Source: Halichoerus grypus (Eukaryota; Chordata; Mammalia; Carnivora; Phocidae). Taken from it: a stretch of 64,000 nucleotides of DNA. Location of the stretch: contig NC_135720.1 in assembly GCF_964656455.1 (NCBI RefSeq), positions 54,028,598-54,092,597 of the forward strand, in the 5' to 3' direction. Each line of letters opens with the position of its first letter. The first letter of the stretch is position 1. Made by a program: the position numbers and the translations under genes. The notes below the pieces were generated by a model that saw nothing but the letters and a program-made list of their open reading frames with translations, was not told the DNA's origin and did not search any database. Of this stretch, positions 11,311 through 23,204 are shown in pieces.

Positions 11311-11975
11311 TTTTTAAATGTAGGGAGAAATACAGAGGATACTGAACACAAATTCATTGCGAATGTCACCGAGTTCATTGGAGCTTTTTGGTCATTTTGT
11401 GGTTATGTATGTTATTTTTAGTCAAGAGATACTAAAATCATAACCATTCATCCTAAGGGCTTCTGGGAAAATTTGGAGATTAAAATACCTGAAAATTCTG
11501 GTAATCCCTGTTCAAGTGAGTCAATTAAAAAGAATTTGTTTACCCACCACCCCCAGGTAGAATCCTAGGAAAGTCAATGAAGAAGTACGCTCAACCTCTA
11601 TAGTTCTGTTTGGAAACTCAAAACCAACTCCCCCCCCCCCCAAACCCCCGCGCCGCTTTTCAGTTGCAAATTAGAAATCATATTAATTGCCCTAAAATGT
11701 AGTGATTTGCCTTATGCAGACGTTTGTTTTTGAACCAGTTTTTGCTTCAGTTTTCTTCCATAGACGTTGTTAACTGATATCACGGAACTATTAAAACAAA
11801 ACAAAAAACCCAGCTGATTTGTGTTTTTTCTTAGTTATTGCATCTTGTACTCTTGGCTGATTTAAAAAAGGGGGGGAGAGGGCTTATTTTTAAATGAATT
11901 TAGAGTAAGAAGTAATTGAGATGTTTGGCAACCTTATGGTAAAACATAATAATGTGCCCCAGGATAAAGGCTAGA
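11310..11975. other. Unassigned sequence
   Basis: AT-rich with short poly-C (about 11,630-11,640) and poly-G runs. No recognised repeat or exon. Confidence 0.4.
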
Positions 11976-11979
11976 ATTT

Positions 11980-12172
11980 AGTTCCGTTTCTTGCTTCATT
12001 ACTCACCACTTGATGTGGCTCTGACAAGTCCTTCACTGTCCTGGGCCTCAGGCTCTCTCTCCATCAGTAACAAGGGGAGCATCTTAGACATCTACCTGCC
12101 TCCTGGGGGTGTTGTAAGGGTTAATGAGATATGTGGGGAGTGCTTTGATTCTAGGGCAAATGACCTGAACAA
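11980..12172 (+). repeat. MIR SINE
   Basis: 'tgacaagtccttcactgtcc', 'gggcctcaggctctctctcc' and 'gggggtgttgtaagggttaa' follow the MIR order. Confidence 0.7.
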
Positions 12173-12174
12173 AT

Positions 12175-14247
12175 AAAACAGGATTACATCTCAGATTCAT
12201 CTTTGATTCATCTGAATAAATCGACTTTCCTTTATTAACGCTTCCTGTTAAGTTTTGTCAATTGAGTTATTTGATTTTAAAATTCTGTGTTGGGGCATTC
12301 TATAGATTCAAACTCTATATAAAAATCCTTGACAAGTTGTATTACCCAGTTAAGGGGGAATCTCTGTTTGTTCACAGATACGGAATAACTTATTCTCCTT
12401 ATGCAAGTCAACTTATTTATTCAACCAGTGTTTACTGAAAATGTACTCTTTGTAGGGACTGCAAGGAGTGCTAAAAGGAACTGCCTTGTGTGCCTGCTTC
12501 TCCCAGACACTGGTGTTAAACCCTTTGTCTACACCATCTCATTTAATCCTGCTAACAGCCCCCTGAAATGCAGCTTCTGATCTCACCCTGTGTACCAAAG
12601 GCACGCTGAAGAGTTTCTCTTGTAATTCAGGAAGCCAGGAGCTGCCAGAGCAGCATAGTCCTGTGAGGTCACTTGCAACAGTAAGGGGCTACTTTTTTTG
12701 AAAATTCTGATGGAAATTTATGGTCACTTTTTTTTTTTTTTAAGAAAAGATTTTGCCAACACTGCCTCAGCAGATATGACATTTAGCTATCTATAACATT
12801 TAAAATCCTTAGACCAGGTCGTCCTAGAGTTGAGAAGATATTAGAGAAAGTTTACAATAAATAAATTTACATATAGGCAAAATATGATGACTCATTTGGC
12901 ATTAGCCAAATGCTCAAAAGCACAGCCACCATCCCTCCACTCACTCCCCACCACACACACCCCCTCCCCACCCCAGGGAAAAAATCTGCATAAGCTTTTA
13001 TGCGGTCTCTACCTGGTTTTTGGGAGTTATCTAAAAGACAAAATTGGAAATATTTACATTCAGCACACAAGAAAGGGGGCCATGTATCCTGATATAGTGA
13101 GGGAAAAGAGAAACCTGGTGAATTAGGCCTATTTTGCATGAAACACAAAGAGAGATCCTTTATCTATCCCTGGAAATATGATCCACCAAATGCCAACTCA
13201 TAATGTTAGACAGGAGAAAAGAAGCAAATTAAGCCAGAAAGTACAGGTTTTTGTCTTCTGTTGTGGACAGTGAGGCCAGATGCAACAGATTGCTTAGAAA
13301 GTTCACTATTTACACTATAGTATTATGGTATTATACATTTGCTGCATGCTGACAACGTGCTAAGTCATCAGCATGATTACAGTAAACACCCATAGGCTGG
13401 ATTGACAGTGTCCTAGTTTTTGGTATCAGACATACAACACTGACACACACACACGTGTAACAGAAGCAGATGTATATATGGAGTGCAGCGAGTGTTGAAT
13501 GATTTAGATATACAGGAATTAGTTGTGGTGCTTTCTATGCATGATAGAATAGAAAGTGAGACATGCAAGTCATTCATTCAGAGAAAGTAGTCTTGGGAGA
13601 ATTAGAGGAAACTCCTGTCTTGCTTACAGTTACTTAGTTGGGAAAGGTTCATGATCAGGAAACAGAAATGGGGATTTCAGAGTAACAGAGTCATAATATG
13701 TTGGAATTGGAAGGGACTTGAGAAGATTCACATTTCTTTAATAGTCTCAAAGATATCTTTTCTACTGTTGGTTTGTTTGAATTGGCATCCAAGTAAGGTC
13801 CACACATTCCATGTCATTGTTATGGCTCATAAAATTTTTTATTCTGTAACCGTCTCTTACCTTTTTTTGTTAATGGTTTTGTTGGTAAAACCAGGCCATT
13901 TCTCCTTGTAGAATGTGCCACAATGTGTGAATTTGGCAGATTGCTTCCCTTGTCGTGGTGTTCACCTTGTTTCTCTAGAGTGTGTATTTCCCGCAGCTTG
14001 GTGATTAGATCTAGAGGCTTGATTAGGTATAGGTTAAATTTATTTAGGTAGGCATAGTTCTACTAGGCAGGAATACTTCCATAAAGTATTGTGTACTTGC
14101 TATAGCATCATTTCTTGAAGCACAAAAGGTCTGGTTATCCTGATTTCAGTAATGCTCACATTGGCCAGTGGGTTCAGGGGGTGTCAGCTTAATCTCTCCA
14201 TCAGCCCTTCACGTAATGGTTTTGGGATCCACTGATGATTGTTGCTT
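12175..14247. other. Mostly unassigned sequence
   Basis: About 2 kb. A weak ancient-repeat trace occurs at about 12,415-12,600 ('atctcatttaatcctgctaa'). Otherwise no family, exon or RNA gene was recognised. Confidence 0.35.
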
Positions 14248-14469
14248 AGAAGTTCTGTTATTTCGGGCGCCTGGGTGGCTCAGATGGTTAAGCGTCTGCC
14301 TTCGGCTCAGGTCATGATCCCAGACTCCTGGGATAGAGTCCCGCATCGGGCTCCCTGCTCAGCGGGGAGTCTGCTTCTCCCTCTGCCTCTCTCTCTCTCT
14401 CTCTCTCTGTCTCTTATGAATAAATAAATAAAAAAATCTTAAAAAAAAAAAAAGAAGTTCTGTTATTTC
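14248..14469 (+). mobile_element. CAN-SINE with 17-bp TSD
   Basis: The element spans 14,265-14,452: tRNA-Lys-like head, CT dinucleotide tract, AAATAAATAAA and an A-tail. Perfect target duplications AGAAGTTCTGTTATTTC flank it at 14,248-14,264 and 14,453-14,469. This is the first recent SINE from the left edge. Confidence 0.95.
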
Positions 14470-14537
14470 ACTGGAGGTTGAAAAATGGTGATTTTTCTTC
14501 ATTCTATCATTCATGTGCATTTATTAACTGGAATACT

Positions 14538-14705
14538 TTAAAAAAAGATTTTATCGATTTATTGGAGAGAAGAAAGAGTGCAAATGAGCACATGAGACAG
14601 GGGTGTGGGGAGTGGAAGAAAGAGGAGCAGAGAGACAAGCAGACTCCCTGCTAAGCAGGAGCCCATGAGACTCTTTGTGGGCTTCTCCAGGAGCTCACAG
14701 CTCTC
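14538..14705 (-). mobile_element. Degenerate CAN-SINE fragment
   Basis: Begins with a T/A-rich reversed tail (AAAGATTTTATCGATTTATT) and a purine-rich body, but lacks the CACCCAGGCGCCC end. Its right part merges with a CT-rich stretch that may belong to a plus-strand SINE. Confidence 0.65.
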
Positions 14706-14918
14706 TCTCATTTTATTTATTTATTTGAGAGAGAGAGAATGAGAGAGAGAGCATGAGAGGGGGTAGGGTCAGAGGGAGAAGCAGACTCCCCGCCGAGCAG
14801 GGAGACCGATGTGGGACTCAATCCCAGGACTCCAGGATCATGACCTGAGCCGAAGGCAGTCGCTTAACCAACTGAGCCACCCAGGCGCCCTAAATAAATA
14901 AAATCTTAAAAAACAACA
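14706..14918 (-). mobile_element. CAN-SINE nested in the tail of another SINE
   Basis: Complete minus-strand element, about 14,709-14,890, ending CCACCCAGGCGCCC. Immediately after it, 14,891-14,916 reads like the 3' tail of a plus-strand CAN-SINE (AAATAAATAAAATCTTAAAA). That suggests this copy split an older SINE of opposite orientation. Confidence 0.8.
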
Positions 14919-17275
14919 TAATAAAGGTTATATATGAAAACCCCACAGCTAACGTCATACTCAGTGGTGAAAGACTGAAAGCTTTTCCTCTAAGATCTGG
15001 GACAAGACAAGGGTGCCCACTCTCACCACTTGTTGTTCAACATAGTACTGGGAGTTCTAGTCAGAGCAGTTAGGAAAGAATAAGAAAAAGCACTCAAAGT
15101 GGAAGGGAAGAAGTAAAATTACCTCTATTCCATAATCTCATATGTAGAAAACCCAATTCCACAAAAAAACCCTTAGATCTAATAAAAGTATTCAGCAAAG
15201 TTGCAAGATACGAAGTCAATTCACAAACATCAGTTGTATTTCTGTACATTACAATGAACAATCTGAAAAGAGAATTACAAAAACAATCCTATTTACAATA
15301 GCAATAAAAAAGAATAAAATACCTAGGAATAAACATAACCAAATAGGTGAAAGATTTGTACACTGAAAACTACAAATTGTGACTGAAAGAAATTAAAGAC
15401 ACAAATAAATGAAAAGATATCCTGTATTTATGGATTGGAAGGCTTAATATTGTAAAGATGCCCAAACTACCCAAAGTGATCTATAGATTCAATGCAATCT
15501 GTCAAAATCCTAAATGCATTTTTTGCATTAATAAAAAAATCCACCCTAAAATTCATGTGGATTCTCAAGAGGCCTGAATAACCAAAACAATATAAAAGAG
15601 GAGAATGTTGGATGCTTCATACTCCCTGACTTCAAAACTTACTACAAAGCTACAGTAATCAAAACAGTATGATACGGCATGAAAATAGATATATAGACCA
15701 ATGGAATAGAATAGAGAGTGCAGTAGTAAAACCTCACATACATGTCAGATGATTTTTGACAAGGGTGCCAAGGCCATTCAATGGAGAAAGGACAGTCTTT
15801 TCAACAAATGATGCTGGGAAAAGTGGATATCCACATGCAAAAGGATGAAGCTGGGCCTTTACCTTACATCATATACAAAAATTAACTCAAAATAGGTTAA
15901 AGATGTAAACATAACAGCTACAATTATAAAACTCTTAGGAGAAAACATAGGGGAAAACTTCATGACATTGGATTTGGCAATGATTTCTTGACTATGACTC
16001 CAAACTCATAGACAACAAAAGAAAAAAAATAGGTAAATTTGGCTACCTCAAAATTAAAAACATCTGTGTATCAAAGGACACCATCAACAGAGTGAAGAGG
16101 AAACCCACAGAATGGGAGAGAATATTTGCAAATCAAATATCTGATGAGAAGTTAATATCCAGAATATATAAAGAACTCCTATAACTCAATAACAACAAAA
16201 AGAAATAACCCAAATAAAAATTGGCAAAAAAACTTGAATAAACATTTCTCCAAAGAAGATACGCAAACAGCCAACAAGCATGTAATCATTAGGGAAATGC
16301 AACTCAAAATTATAATAAGATACAATTTTATACTTATTAGGGTGGTGGCTACTATTTAAAAAATGAAAAAAAGAAAAGAAAAGAAACCCAGAAAATAGCA
16401 AGGGTTGGTGAGGATGTACACAAATTGAAACTCTTGTACACTGTTGATGGGATTGTAAAATAGTGCAGCCTCTATGGAAAACGGTATGGCACTTCCTCAA
16501 AAACCTAAAAATAGAATTACCATATGATCTAGCAATTCCACTTGTGGGTGGATACCCAAAAGAAATGAAAACAGGGTCTCCAAGAGATATTTGGTCACCC
16601 ATGTTTATAGCAGAATTATACAAAATAGCCAAAAGGTGGAAGTAACCCAAGTGTCTATCGAAGGATGAATAGATAAGCAAAAGGTGGTCTATACATACAA
16701 CAGAATATTATTCAGCCTCACAAAGGAAGGAAATTCTGACACATGCTACAACATAGATGAACCTCGAAGACATTACGTAAAGTGAAATAAGCCAGTCACA
16801 AAAAGACAAACCCTGAATGACTCCACTTATACTAGGCATCTAGAGTAGTCAAATTCATAAAGACAGAACTAGAATGGTTGTTGCCAGGGGCTGGGGCAAG
16901 GGAGGAAGGGGGAGTTATTGTTTCATAGGAACAAGAGCTTTAGTTTTGCAAGATGAAAAGAGTTCTAGAGATGGGTGGTGATGCAGCTTGTACAACAATG
17001 TGAAGGTATTTAACAGCACTGAACTGTGCACTTTCAAATAGTTATGATGATACATTTTTTTAAAGATTTTATTTATTTGAGAGAGAGAGAGCATGAGCTG
17101 GGGCAGGGGGCAGAGGGAGAAGGAGAGGTAGAAACAGACTCCCCGCTGAGCAGCAAGGAGCCAGGCCCCGAGACCATGACCTGAGCTGAAGGCAGACGCT
17201 TAACCAACTGAGCCATCCAGGCACCCCATGATGATATATTTTATGTGCCGTATATTTTACTACAATTAGAAAAAC
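14905..17275 (+). mobile_element. LINE-1 fragment: 3' part of ORF2 plus 3' UTR
   Basis: Sense-strand LINE-1 (L1M-type by divergence) starts in the reverse-transcriptase part of ORF2 and runs through the ORF2 C-terminal region. A 60-codon remnant at 16,463-16,645 reads like the C-terminal ORF2p region. It ends in the 3' UTR segment near 'gaactgtgcactttcaaata'. Frameshifts and stops occur throughout, so no protein is made. A CAN-SINE at 17,055-17,226 interrupts it. Confidence 0.85.
17055..17226 (-). mobile_element. CAN-SINE in the LINE-1 3' UTR
   Basis: Reversed tail at left and CATCCAGGCACCCC end at right. The flanks ATGATGATA (about 17,044-17,052 and 17,227-17,236) look like the target duplication. 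Confidence 0.85.
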
Positions 17276-18254
17276 TTAGGATAAGTAAAATTCCTTGCTA
17301 CTGTATACTTAGTCATATAATGGGAGAGAGAGAGAGCTAGAGAACTTAATATATAATTCAGTGTAATACTCAACAAGGAATAATCCCATTAAGTAAATTT
17401 AGGTTCAATCACAAATTTAAAAAAAATGTCAAAATCATGAAAACAAAGAAGGGCTGAAGAAATGTTCTCATTAGAGGAGGCTAACAGACATGAGAATTAA
17501 TTGGAGTTGTGAGATCCTGGATTGGGTCTCAGAACACAGAAAAAAAAAACTATAAATGACATTATTGGGACAAATGGAAAATTTGAATATGGATTGAATT
17601 GGATATCAGTACTAAAAGTTACGTTTGTTGATTTTGGTAAATGTGCTGTGGTTGTGTTAAAGAAAGCCCTCATTCTTGGGAAATCCACACAGAAGTATTT
17701 ATTGATAAAGGGGCATTATGTTGCAGAATTACTCTGAAATACTTCACTCTGAAATGCTTCAGGGGAAAAAATACAGGGTGAGCAGATGCTAAAGCAAATG
17801 GAGCAAAATGCTAACAATTGATGAATCTGCGTAAAAGGCATACAGTTCTTTGTACTGTTCTTGCAGCTTTCATGTGTAAAGTAAAAAGTAAGAAAAATAA
17901 AATGCTAGTCGTATGATATTCAGCCACTCTGGTCTCAATTATCAGTAGAGGTGCAGATAACAAAGGAGTAACATGCGATCCAGTGCTCTAGTGTGGCCTT
18001 GCTGGGTGAGTTCCGTGCTTTATGACTTGCATTTTCTCTGTCAAGAAACAGTTGGGGATTGACTTCATTAAATACTAATCTGTACCTTTGTGTTGGCCCC
18101 TTAGGTTTAACACTGAAAATTCTATTGATGTTATTTTTGTGACATAAATATATGTTGTAAAATCAGAGAAAAAAAAAAAACCCATTTGATCTGTGGCTTG
18201 TATAAGTCAGGGCTTGTGTCTGAAGTGACAGAAATTCAGCTCATACTTGCTTTA
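17276..18254. other. Unassigned sequence
   Basis: AT-rich. No family or exon recognised. Confidence 0.4.
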
Positions 18255-18420
18255 TTCATTAAATATTTATTGAGTGCCTACCGTGTGCCAGTCCCTTTTG
18301 TTGATATTGGCGATATAACAGAAAACAAAACAGGCAAAAAGCCCTGCCCTTTTGAAGCCTCCATTTTGGTGATTAAAAACAAACAAACTGACAAATACTG
18401 GGTGAAGAAAGGACAGGGGT
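18255..18420 (-). repeat. L2-type fragment, antisense
   Basis: 'tattgagtgcctaccgtgtg' and following 'gaaaacaaaacaggcaaaaa' match the antisense L2 3' area. Confidence 0.5.
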
Positions 18421-18443
18421 GATCTACTGGCTTACACGATCGG

Positions 18444-18878
18444 TGTATTGGTCAGCCATTTCTGTGTGATAAACAGCCATGCAAATCTCAGCGACACGTG
18501 ACAGCGAGCATTTATTTTGCTCACACATCTGTGGGTGGCTGGACCAGCTCTGCTGATGTCTGCTGAGCTTGCTCCCGCGTCAGCAGATGTAGGTTAAGGA
18601 GGCTGCTATACTGAGCTGTGGCTCTGCTCCTTGAGTTCTCTTAGCTTCCTTGGCCAGCAGGTGAACAGTGGCAGGTTCTTCTCCTGGTGAGGGCAAAGGC
18701 ACAGTAAAGTCCTTGTTGAAGATGTGTCTGCCAACATTGCATTAGCCAAAGTAAATCCCCTGGCCACGCTCAAAATCAGGGAGTGGGGAAATACACTGTC
18801 CGCATGGAAGTGGGTGAACTACAAAGTAGTGGATAGAGGGAGGGGTGGAAATTAGGGCCAATTATGCAATCTGTCACA
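18444..18878 (+). mobile_element. Ancient solo LTR-like relic (ERVL/MaLR-type)
   Basis: Starts TGTATTGGTCAGCC and ends TCTGTCACA, giving TG...CA termini about 435 bp apart. The 3' part ('gagtggggaaatacactgtc', 'gggaggggtggaaattaggg') follows an old mammalian LTR consensus. No target duplication survives. The family name is from memory and uncertain. Confidence 0.5.
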
Positions 18879-19435
18879 TTGCGAAGTGCACAGCATCAGG
18901 CCAGCTGGATGTACCTCTGTATTTCCTTTTCTCTGTCTCTCTCCATGACCACTAGTATTTGTTTCTTTTTGTGTTTTCTTGGCCACATTTTCTCCTGTTA
19001 CCCCTAGGATCCCCCCCAAAAAATGGGGGATACTTATTCTTTTGGTTTTCATCTAATAAATCTCAGAGAAGGAGGGACTTTTTTTTTTTTTTGTGGTGCC
19101 TGCCTGGGTTAAGATTAAGTGTTGAATCGAGGGTCCACTGCTGTGATCAGGGTACTGGAGTCCTCTAGGTGCCGAGACCTGGGCCACATGTCCACCTCTG
19201 CAGTGAGCACCATGGCTGGCAGGTGTACCAGAGCCACATAGGAATACTCCTGGGTGGTGGGGGTTTATATTTTCCAGCAGAAAGAAGATGGCTGGGTAGA
19301 TAAAACAAGGTGGCTGTTTTATACACCCAGTTTTTTGAATCTTGTTCATAGAACAGAGTATTTCCTCAACAAGGAAGTTAGGTGATCTTTGGCTATTTGG
19401 AGATATTCAGGAGGAATGTTACCTGAAAAAAGGTT
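18879..19435. other. Unassigned sequence
   Basis: No repeat or exon recognised; a poly-T run occurs at about 19,080-19,092. Confidence 0.4.
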
Positions 19436-20059
19436 TCAAATTTCTCTTTTATTTATTTATTTATTTATATTTATTTATATATATTTTTAATTTTATTTAT
19501 TTATTTGAGAGAGAGAGAGAGCACAAGACAGGGGAGCGGGAGAGGGAGAAGCAGACTCCCTGCTGAGCAGGGAGCCCGATGCGGGACTCGATCCCGGGAC
19601 TCCAGGATCATGACCTGAGCTGAAGGCAGTTGCTTAACCAACTGAGCCACCCAGGCGCCCTTATTTATTTATTTTTAAAGATTTTGTTTTATTTTTATTT
19701 TTTTTTAAAAGATTTTATTTATTTATTTGACAGAGACAGCGAGAGAGGGAACACAAGCGGGGGAGTGGGAGAGGGAGAAGCAGGCTTCCTGCAGAGCAGG
19801 GACCCTGACGCGGGGCTCGATCCCAGGACCCCAGGACCATGACCCGAGCTGAAAGCAGACGCTTATGACTGAGCCACCCAGGCACCCCTGAAGATTTTAT
19901 TTATTTATTGGAGAGAGAGAATGAGAGAGAGAGGGAGAAGCAGACTCCCCACTGAGCAGAGAGCCTGAGGTGGGGCTCGATCATAGGACCCTGAGATCAT
20001 GACCTGAGCCAAAGGCAGATGCTTAACCAACTGAGCCACACAGGCGCCCTCAAATTTCT
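19436..20059 (-). mobile_element. Stack of three CAN-SINEs within one target duplication
   Basis: Three minus-strand elements lie head to tail: about 19,446-19,660, 19,661-19,888 and 19,889-20,049. The outer flanks share TCAAATTTCT (19,436-19,445 and 20,050-20,059). No unique DNA separates the members, so later copies inserted in the A-rich tail of earlier ones. The T-rich left edge has grown into a TTTA repeat. Confidence 0.9.
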
Positions 20060-21070
20060 ATTGTAGAACAAGTTTTGACTACCAGCATAAATATGTTTCA
20101 GATAGGGTTAGTTCCTGCTAACATTCTATTCATTAGGCTTCTCAATGGGCAAAATATTAAACTAGAAAAAAATTACAGAAATTGCCCATTTCGAACCTGA
20201 CAGCAAGTATTTTATTCTTGTGCACAAGTAGAACCAGGCACCGGCTTCCTTGCTGCAGAGTATATGCTTGCTGTCAGTGGCTCACCCAAATCCTTGACTG
20301 CCATGCATCCACCCATGGGGCTCAGCTCAACTCGGACTGGTCTGAGCAGATCACAGGGGTCTTGTTCTCCTTCCTAGTGAATGCTTCAGGGACAGGCCCG
20401 TGATCTAGCTCTTGACAAGGAGATGGGCGGGATTTCTGAAAGAGGCATCTTAGCTCTAAAAAGAGACACAAACCTCTGGACATTGGTGTTTAAGGATGTG
20501 ATACTTTAACTGTCTTGTGATTATGAGGAGACCTAACTGACACCCCAGTGATGAGGTGGGGAGGTGGAAAGACCCTGGGTCCATGGCCATGTTGCTGAGC
20601 CACTGAATTAATGAATTCTGAAACTGATCATCCTCTGCACTTTTGTTATGTAAGAAAATAAATTCCCCAAGCTTAGGCCACCTTTAGTTGGGTCTTCAGT
20701 TACTCACTGATGAAGACATCCTAATGGAAACAAAGAGTTCCTTGTGGTTGTCTGCAGCCTCTTTTTTACTTGGGTTTGAGTATTTAGCAGGAGATGAACT
20801 TAGGCACTACCATAAGTGCACCCACTCATCCCCCTAAAAGTATATTCATATATGAAGAAACAGTCCTTACCATGACACGTATAGAACGTTAGGAATGCAG
20901 GTAACAAGTGAAGTCTTAGGTGCAACAGTAACTCTATTGTTCTGGTACTTAGTTTGCCATAAATATCTTGTCCTACCTTGTGCTCTTTTTAAAACAGAAG
21001 TGATTTCACATATCTGTTTATAACCTCAATTTGAGAAGAGTTACATGAGAGGAAAGCATTCCACTCATTC
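20060..21070. other. Unassigned, with an ancient-repeat-like block at 20,420-20,680
   Basis: The block contains 'taagtgttgatgagg'-type wording: 'tgtcttgtgattatgaggag', 'agaccctgggtccatggcc', 'tgagccactgaattaatgaa', then 'aaaataaattcc'. I have seen this order in an old mammalian interspersed repeat but cannot name it. The remainder shows nothing. Confidence 0.35.
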
Positions 21071-21075
21071 AGAGG

Positions 21076-21308
21076 TTCTCTCTCTCTCTCTTCTTTCTTT
21101 CTTTCTTTCTTTCTTTTTTTTTAAAGATTTTATTTATTTATTTGATGAGAGAGACACAGTGAGAGAGAGAACACAAGCAGGGGGGTGGGAGTGGGAGAAG
21201 CAGGCTTCCCATGGAGCAGAGAGCCCGATGTGGGGCTCGATCCCAGGACACTGGGATCATGACCTGAGCTGAAGGCAGACACTTAACGACTGAGCCACCC
21301 AGGCGCCC
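21076..21308 (-). mobile_element. CAN-SINE beside a (CTTT)n microsatellite
   Basis: A CT then CTTT simple repeat (21,076-21,113) precedes a full minus-strand SINE (about 21,114-21,308) ending CCACCCAGGCGCCCC. TTTCTTTCTTTC recurs after the element (21,313-21,324) and probably marks the target duplication. Confidence 0.88.
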
Positions 21309-21965
21309 CTCATTTCTTTCTTTCAAGAGGAAAAGTAATGAAGGATGAATTATCCCCGCCCCCAATCTCTCATCAATTCTAAAGTCGAGGGGAAAGTGTT
21401 AGTCAGGATGAAGTAATCGAACTGAAAAAAGTGACAGTGAGCGTATTTCAGTCTTTCTTCGTGTTGTGCTTTAGTTCTCTTCAAGTACCCAGCTTTCAGC
21501 TCCTTGTAGTTCTGAAGAGGTGGGAAATTCTTTTATGAGATGGAGCTTCCATAATCACATGCTCTCTTCATCCCTACATTGCTGTTAGTACTGGTGGCAT
21601 CCTCCTGAAAAGGCCATTCAAGTTGGCCCTGCCATATGGTGCCTCGTAGAGGGTCACAGAGGTGGGTATCCTCCATTTCTCCTTGGGATAAGCAAATGTG
21701 TTAGATTTTTGTCCATCTCAGCTACAATCTTTGGCTTTAAAAAATAATTTCAATTTTGTTATTCTTCTCAAGCCTTGTCTCTTTCAATATTGATGAAATC
21801 CCAATGAAGGGGAAGCCCCTGGTGAAATGCTGTGTTGACTTACTCATTCTTTTCAAATGACACACATTTCATATTTAAAATCAGAAAGTGAATTTCCTTT
21901 AGGTCAAAAATAAGGCAGTTACCTTCTTTGCAGGCCCTTGGCAAGAAGGGATTGATTTTTTATTA
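21309..21965. other. Unassigned sequence
   Basis: No family or exon recognised. Confidence 0.4.
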
Positions 21966-22735
21966 AGACAATTTTTTTAGATCAGTTGTAGGTTCACAGA
22001 AAAATTGAGGGGAAGGTATGGAGGTTTCCCCTATACCCCCTGCTCCCACATGTGCATAGCTTCCCCCATTATCAGCATCCCTTACCAGAGTGGGACATTT
22101 GCTATAACTGATAAACCTACACTGACACAGTGTAATCACCCAGAGTCCATAGTTTATGTTATAGTTCACTCTTGGTGTTGCATATTCTATGGGTTTGGAC
22201 AAATGTATAATGACATGTATCCATCATTATATCATTCAGAGTAGTTTCACTGCCCTAAAAATCCTCTTGGTTTTCATCCTAGCCCACCCCCAATCCCTGC
22301 AACCGCTGAACTCTTTACTGTCTCCCATAGTTTTGCCTTTACCAGAATGCGATATGGTTGGAATCATACAGTAGGTAGCCCTTTCAGACTGGCTTCTTTC
22401 ACTTGGTAATATGCATTTAAGGCTCCTCTTAAATGTTTTTTTAATGTCTATTCATGGCTTGATAGCACATTTCTTTTAACTGCTGAATAATATTCCATTG
22501 TCTGGATGTACCATAGTTTATTTATCCACTCACCTATTAAAGGACACCTTGGTTGCTTCCAAATTTTGGCAATTATGAATAAAGCTGCTATAAACATCCA
22601 TGTGCAGGTTTTTGTGGATATAAATATTCAACACCTTTGGGTAAATACCAAGGAGCACCATTGTTAGATCATATGAAAAGAGTATGTTTAGTTTTGTAAG
22701 CAAGTAAGAAGAAATTTTATGTTCCACTAATCAGT
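21966..22735 (-). mobile_element. Old LINE-1 3' end, antisense
   Basis: Reads as the reverse of a diverged LINE-1 3' UTR and ORF2 end: 'agaaaaattgaggggaaggt', 'ggaatcatacagtaggtagc', 'ctgaataatattccattgtc', 'ggttgcttccaaattttggc', 'gggtaaataccaaggagcac'. Ancient (L1M-type) by divergence. Confidence 0.8.
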
Positions 22736-23200
22736 TAATTTCCGAGTAAAGAGTATACAGTGCCCTTGAGTGAAGAAATAAGGTTATCAGAAGAGGTAGG
22801 AGACAATCTTATTCTAGTGTGAAAACTTTTCTTTCCTGAATATAAGGCACCTGCTGTCCATCTGCACCTCCAAGGGAAGCAAGAGGGAGTGGGATGATTG
22901 GAGGAAAGGGCAGTGTAGGGTGTCTGTCTCTAAAGACATCCCTCCAGTGTACCAGGCAGGGCTGGATCCAGAGAAGCTGAACCACTACCTCTGGTGTAGA
23001 ACAAGGGCTTTGTTATAGGGAGTTGATTTAAACAGTTTATGTAAGGTTGTGGCTTCTGTGTCTGGTGTGGGAGCCTGAAGTCAGCAGACCAGACAGTCGA
23101 GAAGGAATGAGGGACATGAAGTGGGGAAGAGCAAGGACAACCTGGAACTGATGAGGATGGACTGGAGATTGCATAGGTCTCTCATCACCTCCAAGCTTTC
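22736..23200. other. Unassigned, LTR-like wording at 22,970-23,110
   Basis: 'tttgttatagggagttgatt' and 'gtgggagcctgaagtcagca' recall internal parts of old LTRs, but no termini are visible. Confidence 0.3.
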
Positions 23201-23204
23201 AGCT

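Noticed and set aside
16186..16680. 164-codon minus-strand frame
   Set aside because: It is the complementary strand of the LINE-1 ORF2 3' region at 14.9-17.3 kb.
19436..20059. Evenly spaced repeats as a CRISPR-like array
   Set aside because: The units are complete SINEs of about 160-220 bp with poly-A tails and no spacers.
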